This document shows, one piece after another, positions 1-11,400 of a DNA stretch of 64,000 bases; the stretch's first letter is position 1, and every line of letters starts with the position of its first letter. A model generated the notes under the pieces. It saw only the letters and a program-made list of their open reading frames with translations. It did not search any database and was not told the origin of the DNA. The position numbers and the translations under genes were made by a program. The stretch lies in contig OX637337.1 in the NCBI GenBank assembly GCA_951799405.1, positions 21,016,347 to 21,080,346 on the forward strand, given 5' to 3'. This DNA comes from Agapetus fuscipes. Taxonomy: Eukaryota > Arthropoda > Insecta > Trichoptera > Glossosomatidae.

Positions 1-630
1 ATTGAAGAAAAAAAATTAAATAAAAAATATGAAATCTAAAATTAAACAAAGAAAAATTAAAAAAGAAAACAAAAACGAAAACGGAAAAAAGTCTAGACAA
101 AAAAGTATTAACTTTAAAAAAAATATGAAAAAAAATTAAAATAGAAAGAATTTAATAATTTAAAACAAGCATTCAAAAATGAAAAAAAAATTCAAAAGGC
201 AATAAAAAATTACACATAAAAATTAACAACTATTGCATAGAACAAACCATGAAATCAACAAAAATTTGAAAACATAGAATGACAGAAAAAAATAACGCAT
301 ATAAAAATTAAAAACTATTACATAAAACAAACCATGAAATCAAAAATTGAAAAAAACATATTAAAAACTAATTAAACAACAAAAATTTGAAAACGTAGAA
401 TGACAGAACAAAATTAGAACATAAAAATGGAAAAAAAAAAATGGAAAGACAAAAAAAAACACATTTAAAAATTAAAAACTATTGCATAGAACAAACCATG
501 AAATCAAAAACTGAAAAAAAACATATTAAGAAATAATTTATCAACAAAAAATTGAAAACTTAGAATTACAGAACAAAAATAAAATATAAAATTTGAAAAA
601 AAAGAAAATGGAAAGAATATAAAATTAAAA
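1..630. repeat. A-rich imperfect tandem repeat
   Basis: The first 630 bases are very A-rich. A unit containing ACTATTGCATAGAACAAACC followed by ATGAAATCAA and GTAGAATGACAGAA recurs near 230, 313 and 480 with heavy divergence. No coding potential is visible. It may be the end of a longer satellite or a decayed element that continues left of the window. Confidence 0.6.
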
Positions 631-660
631 AACGTGTACATTAAAGATTTTAAATTATGA

Positions 661-1472
661 TTACGGTCGTTAGACATTGTAAGGAATGAAAAAAAAAAAC
701 GGATTTTACTGACCGTGTAAAAGAGAAGAACGATTTTCTCTACGTTTCGTCGGAGTTATTGTTATTATGTTATTATATTATGTTGAATTATTGTTGTTTG
801 TTCGGGGCCGAAGGTTATAGGTATTTTTAATAACCTTCGGTGATGCGTCCATAGACCCCGTTGGATTCTCCAGGAGTGTACAGGGTCCCTTGCGAATGCG
901 GAGCCTTTTATATTGGACAAACCAAGCGCAGCATCAACACCCGGTTGAAGGAACACATTGGTGCAGTTAAGACGAATAACCCAAACAAGTCTGCTATCTG
1001 TGAACATTCACAGGAAGGGGTGAATCATCTTATCAATTTGATAAAACAAAGATTCTATCTAAAGAAAGATTTCTCATCCCCCGACTTGTGAAGGAAGCAA
1101 TCGAAATTCACAGGCACCCCAACTTCAACAGAGATGACAGCTACAAACTTTCCAGTATATGGAGGCCAGTACTAACCTCAATGATCCACCCTTTCATTAA
1201 TCGGACGATTTCACAACAAGACATAATATCGTCCTTCTGTACAACTGGAGCTATAGTGACATCTATGGACGCATCACCGAAGGTTATTAAAAATACCTAT
1301 AACCTTCGGCCCCGAACAAACAACAATAATTCAACAGTTCGTGGTTCCTTTTTGTGAAGGACACACGTCTCCTGAAGACGTCGGATATGACTCCGACGAA
1401 ACGTAGAGAAAATCGTTCTTCTCTTTTACACGGTCAGTAAAATCCGTTTTTTTTTTCATTCCTTACAACGTG
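661..1472 (+). mobile_element. Penelope-like element remnant with inverted ends
   Basis: The left end (about 677-855) and right end (about 1262-1472) are inverted copies of each other. The left arm lacks about 55 bases present in the right arm (about 1340-1395). Between them lies a fragment encoding a GIY-YIG endonuclease typical of Penelope-like elements. The flanks at 631-660 and 1467-1500 share AACGTGTACATT and AAATTATGA, which may be a long imperfect target duplication. Short 5'-truncated Penelope insertions with an inverted partial copy of their own end are a known outcome for this class. The RT part is missing. Confidence 0.7.
861..1357 (+). pseudogene. Penelope GIY-YIG endonuclease remnant, frameshifted
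   Basis: The first frame (861-1091) reads a GVYRVPCECGAFYIGQT motif, which holds the GIY-YIG core (GVY...YIG) and the Cys pair seen in Penelope endonucleases, followed by TRLKEH. The conserved downstream part (PRLVKEAIEIHRHPNFNRDD) lies in another frame, so a single-base change near 1038 breaks the protein. In intact elements this domain follows a reverse transcriptase, which is absent here. The piece therefore cannot act alone. The family call is made from motif recognition. Confidence 0.75.
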
Positions 1473-1704
1473 TACATTTATAAAAAAAAACAAATTATGA
1501 ATAATTGATTTCCATACAAAAGTCAGCTGCATAAATATAAAAATCAACTGTCTTCATGCTTAACTTGAGGTCTAATTTTGTACAATGTAATGATATGTAA
1601 GAGGACAATCACGCCGAGTGTATATTTCGCATACCCGAAATACAAACCAAAAACTTACATCGTTCCGCACATCGATTTAAAGAACTGGATCGGCTAGGAA
1701 ATCA

Positions 1705-2010
1705 ATCCTTTGAGAATTAGAAATACGCTGCCTCACTCATCATACAAAAATCCAAATTCAGTCTATTGGTAACCTTTTAACTGTCAACAGTGTGTTACCT
1801 AATTGGAAAAAAAATCCATGTAAATGCCAAACTGGGTAATTTCTAAACGTGCCAACAAAAGAGAATAAATGTGTTATAGAATATAGAATAATATTTCACT
1901 TTAATCACTATTCTAAATGATTACGTTGATAAAATTTATTTTTCGTTTGTCGAAATATTTTGTTCGCGAAAGTGAAGGCCATTTCTAGAACTAGTGATAT
2001 TCAAATAGCA
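1705..2010 (-). repeat. Dispersed repeat, inverted partner of 15735-16055
   Basis: The reverse complement of this stretch matches 15735-16055 over about 300 bases with scattered differences (shared words include TCCTTTGAGAATTAGAAAT and CATTTCTAGAACTAGT). The two copies face each other on either side of the BMP gene. The family is not recognised. Confidence 0.7.
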
Positions 2011-2063
2011 GGCGCGTGCATAGGGTGTAGGCAAATACATTTCAGAATAAATATTTTCTCACA
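2010..2063 (+). repeat. Short dispersed repeat shared with 28118-28172
   Basis: CAGGCGCGTGCATAGGGTG and the following bases recur as a reverse complement at 28118-28172, directly beside an LA-tail fragment. This is a small piece of an unidentified element. Confidence 0.5.
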
Positions 2064-2567
2064 TCCCTTCAAAATAACTCATTTGAATTTGGCTGAAGTG
2101 GTAACGATGGCTCCAATCAAACTTAAATCTTGAATTTTAAATCTCAATATCAACCTCAATCGCGTTTTTACCATATTTTACCATATGGCTGATCACTCAA
2201 AATCAATTTGAATTCTTTTTTTCAAGTATTTTTTTTCAACATTGAAATTGCATTTATGTAACAGAATTCAATATTGCAATTATAACAATGAGGTCCGCAT
2301 ATTTGAAGAAGACATTCAACTTATAAGCTGGAACTGTGAATTATGAAGATTTTCGGCAGTAACTCTGTGAAAGTCCATTTTAACAGAAAATGCAAATTTG
2401 GAACATCCTTCGAAAAATAATTTCCGATATTTTGCTACTGCGGATAAACCTCAGCTAACAATGGCACATAATGTCATTGTTATTTGACTCTTATCCGCCG
2501 AGACGAAAATGTATTTTTTTAACTTCCTTTATAACTTGAATTATTTACAACTTTTCAAATGAATTAC

Positions 2568-3645
2568 CATAATATATTCATTTAAAGCTCTCAGATGCAT
2601 GCCCACAAACAAACACGTGTAGTTCGCGCGTACAAATGCTGAATGTGTTCTTACAAATAAAATCCAAACCTCAAATGAACATAAGCGCTACAACTTTTTC
2701 CGACCTTTCCTAACACAGGGGTGACATTGGCAAAGTGAACCATTTTTTACAGTATGAGTGGTCAGTCTCATACTAACCTATAAGTCAAGGAATACAAATA
2801 AAAAATAACGTTTAAGTATAAAAAAAGAACAAAACCATAAAAAGAAATCTATACAAAAAAGTCAATAATTTCCTATCCAAAAAATGTAACAAATTAATAA
2901 ACCAACATTACAAATCAACATTGCAGGTTAGCCGCCACTTCTTCCTGTCGTTGCATACTTCTTTCATTTCATCCAGAGTTATTACCTTTTTCATACAAGC
3001 CCTCCTCTTATTATGACTCTGGAAATCCCATTCATTCGCTATTTCAAAAATTTGATCCATCTATACTTTTCTCGGTCTTCCTCTACCACGACATCCATCT
3101 ATTCTTGCAACATATATGGTCGGACTTCTTGTGAATCTTGTGGATGTTCGGCGTTGACTTTATTTCGAGGTTTCGGGGTGTGGAGATGACTTAACACATT
3201 GGTTTAATTCAACAATTTAATGGTCCCTTATTCCATAAAGATTACAAGGAGTTTTACAAAGGATTAAGTAAATAAAATTAGATGAACAGGTTGAGACAAG
3301 TTACCAGTGCGACGTGCGGAGAAAGAAGGAAGAAGGAAGTTGGTTTTTTACATGCCCGAAGCGTCTGTCAGAAATGTAATACCAACCCAACAAAATGTAC
3401 CAAAGACAAAAAGATTACTATTCTTGGTAGGTATATTATTTTAATTACTTTTGTCATATTAAATTTGGACCAATATACTTTCTTCGTCAGTCTTTCATCA
3501 CTCATTCTCTCCATATGCCCGAACCATCTTAGCAAACTTCTTTTAATCTTCAATTTCTCACTTTTTCTTACACCACATTCTGCTCTTACAAGATCATTCC
3601 TCACCCTGTCACTTCGTTTTTTTCCCAATCATACTTCTTAGATAG
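2568..3645 (-). mobile_element. LINE-A related 3' end, antisense, with nested insert
   Basis: Read on the - strand, 3628-3480 encodes the LINE-A C-terminal region (GKKRSDRVRND, LLRWFGHMERM). After an interruption at about 3119-3466, the frame resumes at 3118-2930 (the region matching RGRERPRKVWMDQI). It is followed by a diverged 3' UTR and an LA-tail (2790-2568). Compared with 32738-35263 this is a separate, 5'-truncated subfamily copy. A similar antisense copy lies at 46858-47360. Confidence 0.75.
3119..3466. mobile_element. Unidentified insert inside the LINE-A copy
   Basis: The LINE sequence breaks off at CAACATATAT and resumes at ATATACTTTCTTCGTC, with about 350 unrelated bases between and a short ATATA-type overlap. 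The insert has no recognisable coding region or clear terminal repeats. Confidence 0.45.
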
Positions 3646-3649
3646 TCCA

Positions 3650-5035
3650 TTTCTGAAATCATCTTCCTTAAAATAATTTCAGTCATTCATAATTACAACA
3701 TTTAACGAAATAAAAAACAAGGTCGCGAAATAAATATGTACCTTTGTAAAGTAAAAAGTAAAAAGAAATATACCTAGCAATAACAAAATTAAAAATAAAT
3801 TATAATTGTTTTCATTTCTCTTTCTAAGAATGAAACAATTATTTTACAGGTTCAATTTTTACTATTTACGAAAAATAAATATTTTCGAGTTTTAATGCCA
3901 CAAAAATTTCAAAATTACTAAAAAATATAAAGGGGCGCCTGCGGTGCCCCTTCACACCTGGCGCCCTGGGCGGTCGCCCGACCGCGCCCAACCCTAGCGC
4001 CGGCCCTGATTACATATAATATGGAATTATCTCAATTCTTAGGTAAGAGTGGTATAGAACCAAAGATGGCAATCTAGAATTTATTTGAAAATGAGACAAA
4101 TCTATTGAAAAAGAAAATGATCAGGAACAGCTGAGTTATACCTTTCATGGCGCCAGACGATATTATCTTTACTAGTGTACCTATTGTGCTATTGCAAAAT
4201 ATTATAGCAACCATTTACCTGCGAATGCTAAAAAAAATGCTTGGAGAGAAGAGTAAACTCTTCCAAATTCCAAGAAGCCGAAGTTATTTCCGTAACTTTT
4301 CGGATTGTTTCGTAAATTAGCTAAACAAACAAAAGGAAGCCATCTACTTATGCTACCTATCGATCAAAGCTTGAGAACTCTCATACAAATTGAGCAAGGT
4401 CGTATATAGTCATAGAGTTACAATGTATATAGTCCTAAAATTGGAGTGGCGTATATCAGAAACAAATAAAGCCATTATGGAAAAGTAATAATAAGACATA
4501 TCCATTAGAAAAACCGTGTTATGAAATGAAGATAAGTTAATGGACTCCACACGTGACTTAAGATAGACAAAATCATAACTTCATACGCTCAAATTGCTAG
4601 GAAAAAAAAACCCAATGGTTCTCAGTTTCGAAGAACCGAGAACAAAGTTCTGCTGACTCCATTCAGTGCATTCAGATCTTGCTCCCAAGTTACGATATAA
4701 CATTTTCACCTCATTTCGAAGGAGTCTTTGATATACGCCACTTCAACTGCGCATTATCCGACACTTTTCAACTTGTATCGGAGCTGTCAAATCCCATTTA
4801 TCAAAATATCTTGGAAAAAAGCTTCAAAATTCCTTTTCTACCTGTTCTATTATTTCTTATAATAGCGTCATACCATTCCAGGAAATATTAAATTGTATTC
4901 CTGACTTAAATTATTTGAATTAAATATATTTTTTAAATCTTTAATTCCGCGACGAAATAAAAAGTTTCTTGCCAAAACAAAAGTTGGCCTGTCAAAACTA
5001 TTGTTTTATGGATAAACTTCGCCTAAAACCTCGAA
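3650..5035. other. Upstream region of the BMP gene
   Basis: This is AT-rich sequence with a short GC-rich patch at 3940-4005. A repeat at 4058-4110 (GAACCAAAGATGGCAATCTAG) is shared with 13015-13075 and 53380-53420. No gene is visible. The last few hundred bases probably include the promoter and 5' UTR of the BMP gene, but I see no convincing TATA or initiator element. Confidence 0.4.
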
Positions 5036-5414
5036 ATGACCAATAAACATTGTTTTAAGTTTTTAATGCGTAGTTTAATACTGTTTAGTATTATTTTTGT
5101 GGTTAAAGCTTCTCTTTCCGGGTTGTATGTGGATAATGGCTTGGATCAGACTGTTATCCAGAGGTTTATGACTCCGAGCGAGAAGTTGCTGGTGGAACAT
5201 GAGATTTTGGATCTCCTGGGTCTGCCCACGCGGCCCAAGAGATCCAGGAGTGTTCCGCTGAACAAGTCTGCCCCCATATTCCTGCTGGATGTGTACAAGT
5301 CTCTGGCTGATGAACAGGACACGAGGCCTGTAAGGAGCTCTGATATCATTCTCAGCGGGGAAGACCTGCATGCCATAGATGAGAGTGACGTCATAATGAC
5401 CTTCCAGAGCAAGA
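5036..5414 (+). CDS. gbb: gbb exon 1: signal peptide and start of prodomain
   Basis: 126 codons plus one base. The hydrophobic stretch [10 protein letters not shown] follows a basic N-terminus. EILDLLGLP is the conserved latency-type segment of BMP prodomains. The donor is A|GTAAGT. A second in-frame Met at residue 11 could also initiate just before the hydrophobic core. Confidence 0.93.
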
Positions 5415-8400
5415 GTAAGTGTATATTTACTTGGCGTGATGAGTCGATAACAATAATCTATTATAGACTATAGGTAATTAAGTTGCAAAATTATATTAAC
5501 ATTTAAGGCTTATATTTAATGAACGTCCACAGGCAGACATGTGTAAGTTTGCGCTTAGATATGCTGCACATGTACTTACAAAAAAGGCCAAACAATATAC
5601 TTACTTACACAAATCTCAAGGCTTACACAACCATAAACCTTGCCAACTCCTGCCGCCCTTCCTTGAAACCGAGGTGGTATTGGCCAAAGTGAAACAAGTT
5701 TTACAGCATGCGGGTCAGCCTCATACCGACCAATAAGTCAAGGAATTTAAGAAAGCTAAATTGGTAGAAAGCTTGTGTTCAAAGTCAGAGGATCAAGATA
5801 TGATCCCCACCCAGGGGGTCAGGTATGATTTCCCGTTTTGGTGTTTATTTAAAATTAAAAATGTTGACAAGGCTTACTCAGATTTCAGTGAGTAACGCCC
5901 CTTGATCCCGTAAATAGAAAATGTGTATAAAAACTATATAAATGGAAGGTTGTGGATTCGGATCCCGGCGGAGCACAAAAATATACCATTTATATTTCGA
6001 ATGTGCTCTTCGCTGGGTTGAAAAATTCATTAACCTTTACCAATGACCGGTCACCAAAGGTCCATCCAGCCTTGCAGCAACTGGGTCTTGCTTGAGTATT
6101 GGCGCTTTGTAGCGACGACCAAGGTCGTACACCTCTGCGGCACTACAAAAAGTGTCATAGACCCCTAGAGTCTTTAGAATCTAGGGAGTCTCCCGCACAG
6201 GATTTCTTAAAAAAAAAAAAAATATCACTCACAAGAAGTGCTGTTGTATCTTTCACACATTTTTCTATTAAAGCCACCAAGGAGAAAGAATATGAGCCTT
6301 AAATGTCAAGAGGTATATCTTTGAAATTTAGATTTTAGGTTATAGAATATGTGTTGAAGTTTTGAGAACTCACCATTTGCATGCTTATGTAAGTTTGTCA
6401 TGTTATATTAGCTTCATATTCCTTGACTTATAAGTTATAGGTTGGTATGCGGCTGACCACCCATACTGTAAAAAATGGTTCACTTTGCCAATGTCACCCC
6501 TGTTTCAGGGAAGGACGGCAAGAGTTGCAGAGCTTATGTTCATTTGAGATTGGATTTTTATATTGTAGGTCCACATGCGGTATGTGTTAGCGCGAAATTA
6601 TACATGTCTGCTTGTGGGAATGCATTTAATATAAATCTTAAATGATATATATCTTTGCAGCTTAGATTAGATTAGATTAGATATTGAATTTGTCTCATTT
6701 CCAGATCACCATGGTGTTCCCATGCGCCACGAGCATGGCCGTAGACTTTGGTTTGATGTCTCAGAAGTTCCTCTCGGAGAGACCATCTTCAATGCTGAGA
6801 TCAGAGCCTACCAGTCTTCCAACTACACGGCGAGCAATCCTGATGACATCTACACCGTCAGTGCTCATAAGATCATTAGTGTTGACGATTCTGGGTGAGT
6901 GATTGTAGCGGCAAGCCAAAATAATGAAGTTTTTTTGAGCTGTGTTAATCCTATAGTTGAGTTGAGGAAAATACAAGAGACAATGCTCTATCAATTGATC
7001 TATGGACTAGACTCTCTCATAGAACGTGAGCCCAAATTGTGCATTGGTGCAAATGCTGCTAATCCAGCTCCTTTTTTCTGCTGCAGCCATTCGGCAACTC
7101 GCTACTTGAGCCGCCATTTTGCTAGCACTCCTAATGGCTGCATTTAGACAATCAAGATAGAATTTTTGCAAATATGTGTAAATTTCTCAAACACACTGGT
7201 GAGATAATTTGTCAATCCATTGTTCTCCTGGTCTGTAAAGATACTTAAAGGTTTATCAACATTGGAAAGCAATTAGGTAGACAATGAAAAAAGAGACACG
7301 AGATAGCAGCAACTCAAAAATAAAAAAAGGATAAAATAACAACAATTTTTGTTTATCAATTATCTTACTAACAGTACTTATGCCTTAGGTGTAGTTATTT
7401 TGGTAAGCCAAACCGCTCTTACGCTCCATCCATTTCTTTTACTTTGTTCAATGGTAAATACCTACCATTGCATAAACAGTAAAATGTATGGAAACACCTC
7501 TATTAAGCATTAGGGCCTTATCAGACACAATACGGGGTTTTGTTAAAGTGAAATTGGTTTTATGATTTAGTTTTTTATGTCCATGTATATATTGTTATTT
7601 ATTGATTTAAAAAAATGTAATTTGTCATGTATGTTCCTTGACTTATAGGTTGTTATGCGGCTGACCACCCATAATATAAAAAATTGGTTCACTTTGCCAA
7701 TGTCACCCCTGTTTCAGGGAAGGACGGCAAGAGTTGCAAGGCTTATGTTCATTTGAGATTAAGTTTTTATATTGTAGGTCCACATGCGGCATGTGTTAGC
7801 GTGAAATTATACATATCTGCTTGTGGGAATGCATTTAATATAAATCTTAAATGATATATATCTTTGCAGCTTAGATTAGATTAGATTAGATACGTTCTGC
7901 CCGGATTTCCTATGCCTATGGATTATGGAACCAACTGTGGGAAAACTTTCATACACTCGGCGCCAGATAGAATAAAGTAAAAAAAAGGCATACAGAAACC
8001 GGGCAGGATGTGGCAGAATGCATGCAGTGGGAAATGGCTGTTAAAGTTTCCACACATAGAGTTTTAATGTAAATACTCTTATTTGAAACAACGTAAGCAT
8101 CATTTCTCCCACATAATATATTTACCCTGTATAAACTTGTCTACACAAATTTGCAATTAATCTTCACGTGTCTGTGTGTTTACTCTCCCCGCAGCACGCT
8201 GGACCTAGAGTTGGTGTCTGCCAGGAACACGACTGCTTCCAAGCAAGGCTGGCTGGAAATAAACATCACCACGGCTTTCATTGATTGGATCGCTTTCCCC
8301 GATAAGAATAATGGCATCTATGTGGCGGTGCATTTACATTCAAAACCAGGTGAGGACATTATGACACAAAAACACACAACTTCTTAACGCATTGCATGTG

Positions 8401-11400
8401 GCTGGTGGAACCTATTCATTTTCACAGGCAGAGGGCTGGCTTTATGCTAACCAATTCACTTGACTTGGGGGCTCCCAGCTCTCGGGGAGGCTGAGTAAAC
8501 CTTTCTGGTATTTTATTTTGGGTTTGAAAGAAACAAAAAATAATAAAATTTACATGTGCATTACATTATTTAGAGGGCTCTTGAGGTGTGATTCACACAA
8601 AAACAGCGCTCCCCAAATAAGCCATCCTAATATTATTATTACCCAACGCAAACTCAATTAAGCTGCACATATGTAATATCTCCTTCCATCATTGATTCCT
8701 AAGGATTAGCATGTGGCATTTGGAAACCATTAATTTTCACAGTTAAGAGGGCTGGCATAACGCCAACCATTTCATTTGAAGTGGAAGTTTTTCAGCTCCC
8801 AAATTAAGCTAATTCTCATTTCATGTGAAGGCTGAGTATATAAACCTTGCCAGTATTTTTATTTTTGATGTGGAGATAACACCGAAATAGGAAATCAATT
8901 CTAGCACCCCAGGTGAGGACCTAGCCCTCTGATATTCCGTCAAATAGTTGAATCATGGAATTTCTAAGTCTGTTCTTACTATTTATTTCAGGTCACGAAG
9001 TGAAGCCAGAAGAGATTGGTCTTGTGAACACTAAAGGGGAAGATGAGAAACAGCCGTTCATGGTGGCCTTTCTGAAAGCGTCCTCGAACGTCAATGACAA
9101 AGTAGTGTCGAGGAAAAAACGACAAACGCGGAAACACAAAAAGAATAACAATTATGGGATATCAGATGCCAACTCCAGGAATCCTTTTACTGGTATGTAT
9201 ATTTTAACCTGCTTAATAAGTAATGATATTTTTAATGGTTTGTGTATTAACATTGAAAATTCATTGTTAGTTTTACAGAGAATCATAAAGAAAAAGAATC
9301 CTTATTTGTTACACTATTTATCTTCACTATTTTTTTTGTAAAAATTACAAACCTTTTCGGTTCTCCGTCGTCAGTATACCTGGACTGAGGACCGAAAATA
9401 TTTTTGATTTTTACAATCAAATAGTAAAAATAATCAGTGTTACTACGTCATAAGGAAATTTGTTTTTTCTCAATAGTTCTTTGTAAAATGGATAAGTAAT
9501 AATTTTTATAGTGTCATTCTAAGTCATCCTATAGAAGTGTTATAGCTCCAGCAACTACAAGCTGTCAGTCAATTTATCTTGTCTCTGATGTAGCAAGCAA
9601 GGCATTTTATTTTAATAAGATACTAGTTTCTAAAAATTATCATTTGCAAGTCTATTTTTCTATGGCATAATGCCAGTTTTTGTCAGAGGATCACTTATCC
9701 TTAGACAGGGCATTCCCAAGGTGGCGGACAGGGGAATGCTCGCCAGGCTTGGGTGGAGGGTAGGGATAAAATAAAATATTCCCAGCACATCAATCTAATC
9801 TAATCTTAGATTAGATTAGATTAGATTAGATTAGACATCAACAGGTCTGACTTACATTGTGTTTTATTACCAACTCCTTCTAATTTCATATCACAATTTG
9901 GAATTAAGAAAAAAAAACTAAAAACAACAGCTGATTGAAAGGCATCGAGACTATTCGAGAAGGTCGACGTGGAGGAGTGGAGGAAAAAAACTGAGGAAGA
10001 CGAAGAAGAAAAATGACAGTTTGGTGAACATGATCGTATTTTAATTTATGAATTTGTAAGCCTAGTCGATTATTGCCTGTATCAAACATTTGTTATTATT
10101 TTTCAGATCAATCTCCTACTCATTGGTCATCAAGAAATTGTCAAATCCAAACTCTGTATGTTAGCTTCAAGGATCTGGAATGGGAGGTAACACAATCAAA
10201 ATTGTTTATTTTTGTGCTCCTTTGGTTTCAATCTCTAGGACTGGCTAGAAGTAAGGTGTAGGTATATATCTCATATCACTGGTTGATTGCCTGCGTGTCC
10301 CACAATCATAGATACCAACCTGTTTTTGGCAAGCTGAAAACACATATTATTCTGTGAAATAATATTTCATGTATTACATTTAACAAATTGTTAATTGATA
10401 ATTACCTAATTTATACAGTACAGTACCTTTTATGTAAAAAACATTCATAGTTTGTATCTATCCAATACATTACAGAAAAGCCATTTTTGATAATCTGACG
10501 TTTCCTGTAATCCGACACCACCTTGGTCCTGCACTTGTTAGATTATCGCTCCTTAATATATATTTTTTCCTGTCCTAGGGTATTTTTCGATCTGATTCTG
10601 AATCGGGGCACAAATTTATTCTATCACATCTAGTTTCCTTAGGACTGCCGGATTACAGGGGGGCTCAAAGTAGTTTCAGCAAGTAAAAGTGAATTAAAAA
10701 AATGTTAAAAAATGGGCACATATTTAGCATTTGGTAAGTCCCTGTCAGTGTCCAGCAGTAATCTGCTGACATGCTGCTGAACTTTCCTTGGTAGAGTTTT
10801 TCCATGTGTAAATATCCTGGTGGAAATATTCACGTGATAGAAAGAATCTAAGCACAGATTCGGAATCAGCAAAAATAAGTCTTAAAATCACCCAACAATG
10901 TCTCTAGGACAACATCTTTGTTGACCAGTGATTTATCACGGGACAGCTGTACTGTAGTCATTTGGTTGTTTAATTTATATTGTGTATTCTTCTCAGGATT
11001 GGATTATAGCCCCAGATGGCTATGGAGCCTTCTACTGCAGCGGGGAGTGCAACTTCCCTCTGAATGCTCACATGAATGCCACCAACCACGCCATTGTGCA
11101 GACACTGGTGCATCTCTTGAAGCCCACCGAGGTAAAATAATCTACATCCTCCTACTTAACTTACTTTCTTAGGCTCAAAGCCTTGGAGGCTCAGCTCCTC
11201 CTACACTACAATCCTCCAGGACTCCGTGTCTTGAGCTGCTTCTCTCCGGCCTCAACTTTGTCTGCCCACCGCATCCTGGGATGTCAGAGTGGTCTTACAC
11301 TAGAGGGTGCAAGACAACATCTATCTATAATCTAAGTTGGAAAGATATATAACATTTAAGATTTGTTCTACATGCATTTTCACTAGCAGACACATAAAAG

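Noticed and set aside
1370..1412. Hammerhead ribozyme in the Penelope end
   Set aside because: CCTGAAGA, a stem and GAAAC are present, but one extra base separates the core from the stem and no helix I forms. It is only hammerhead-like.
3282..3641. 119-codon + strand frame
   Set aside because: It spans the junction of an insert and an antisense LINE fragment. The - strand carries the recognisable LINE protein.
6684..6902. 72-codon frame over gbb exon 2
   Set aside because: It is in the wrong frame; the true frame starts with a split codon at 6705 and reads the BMP prodomain.
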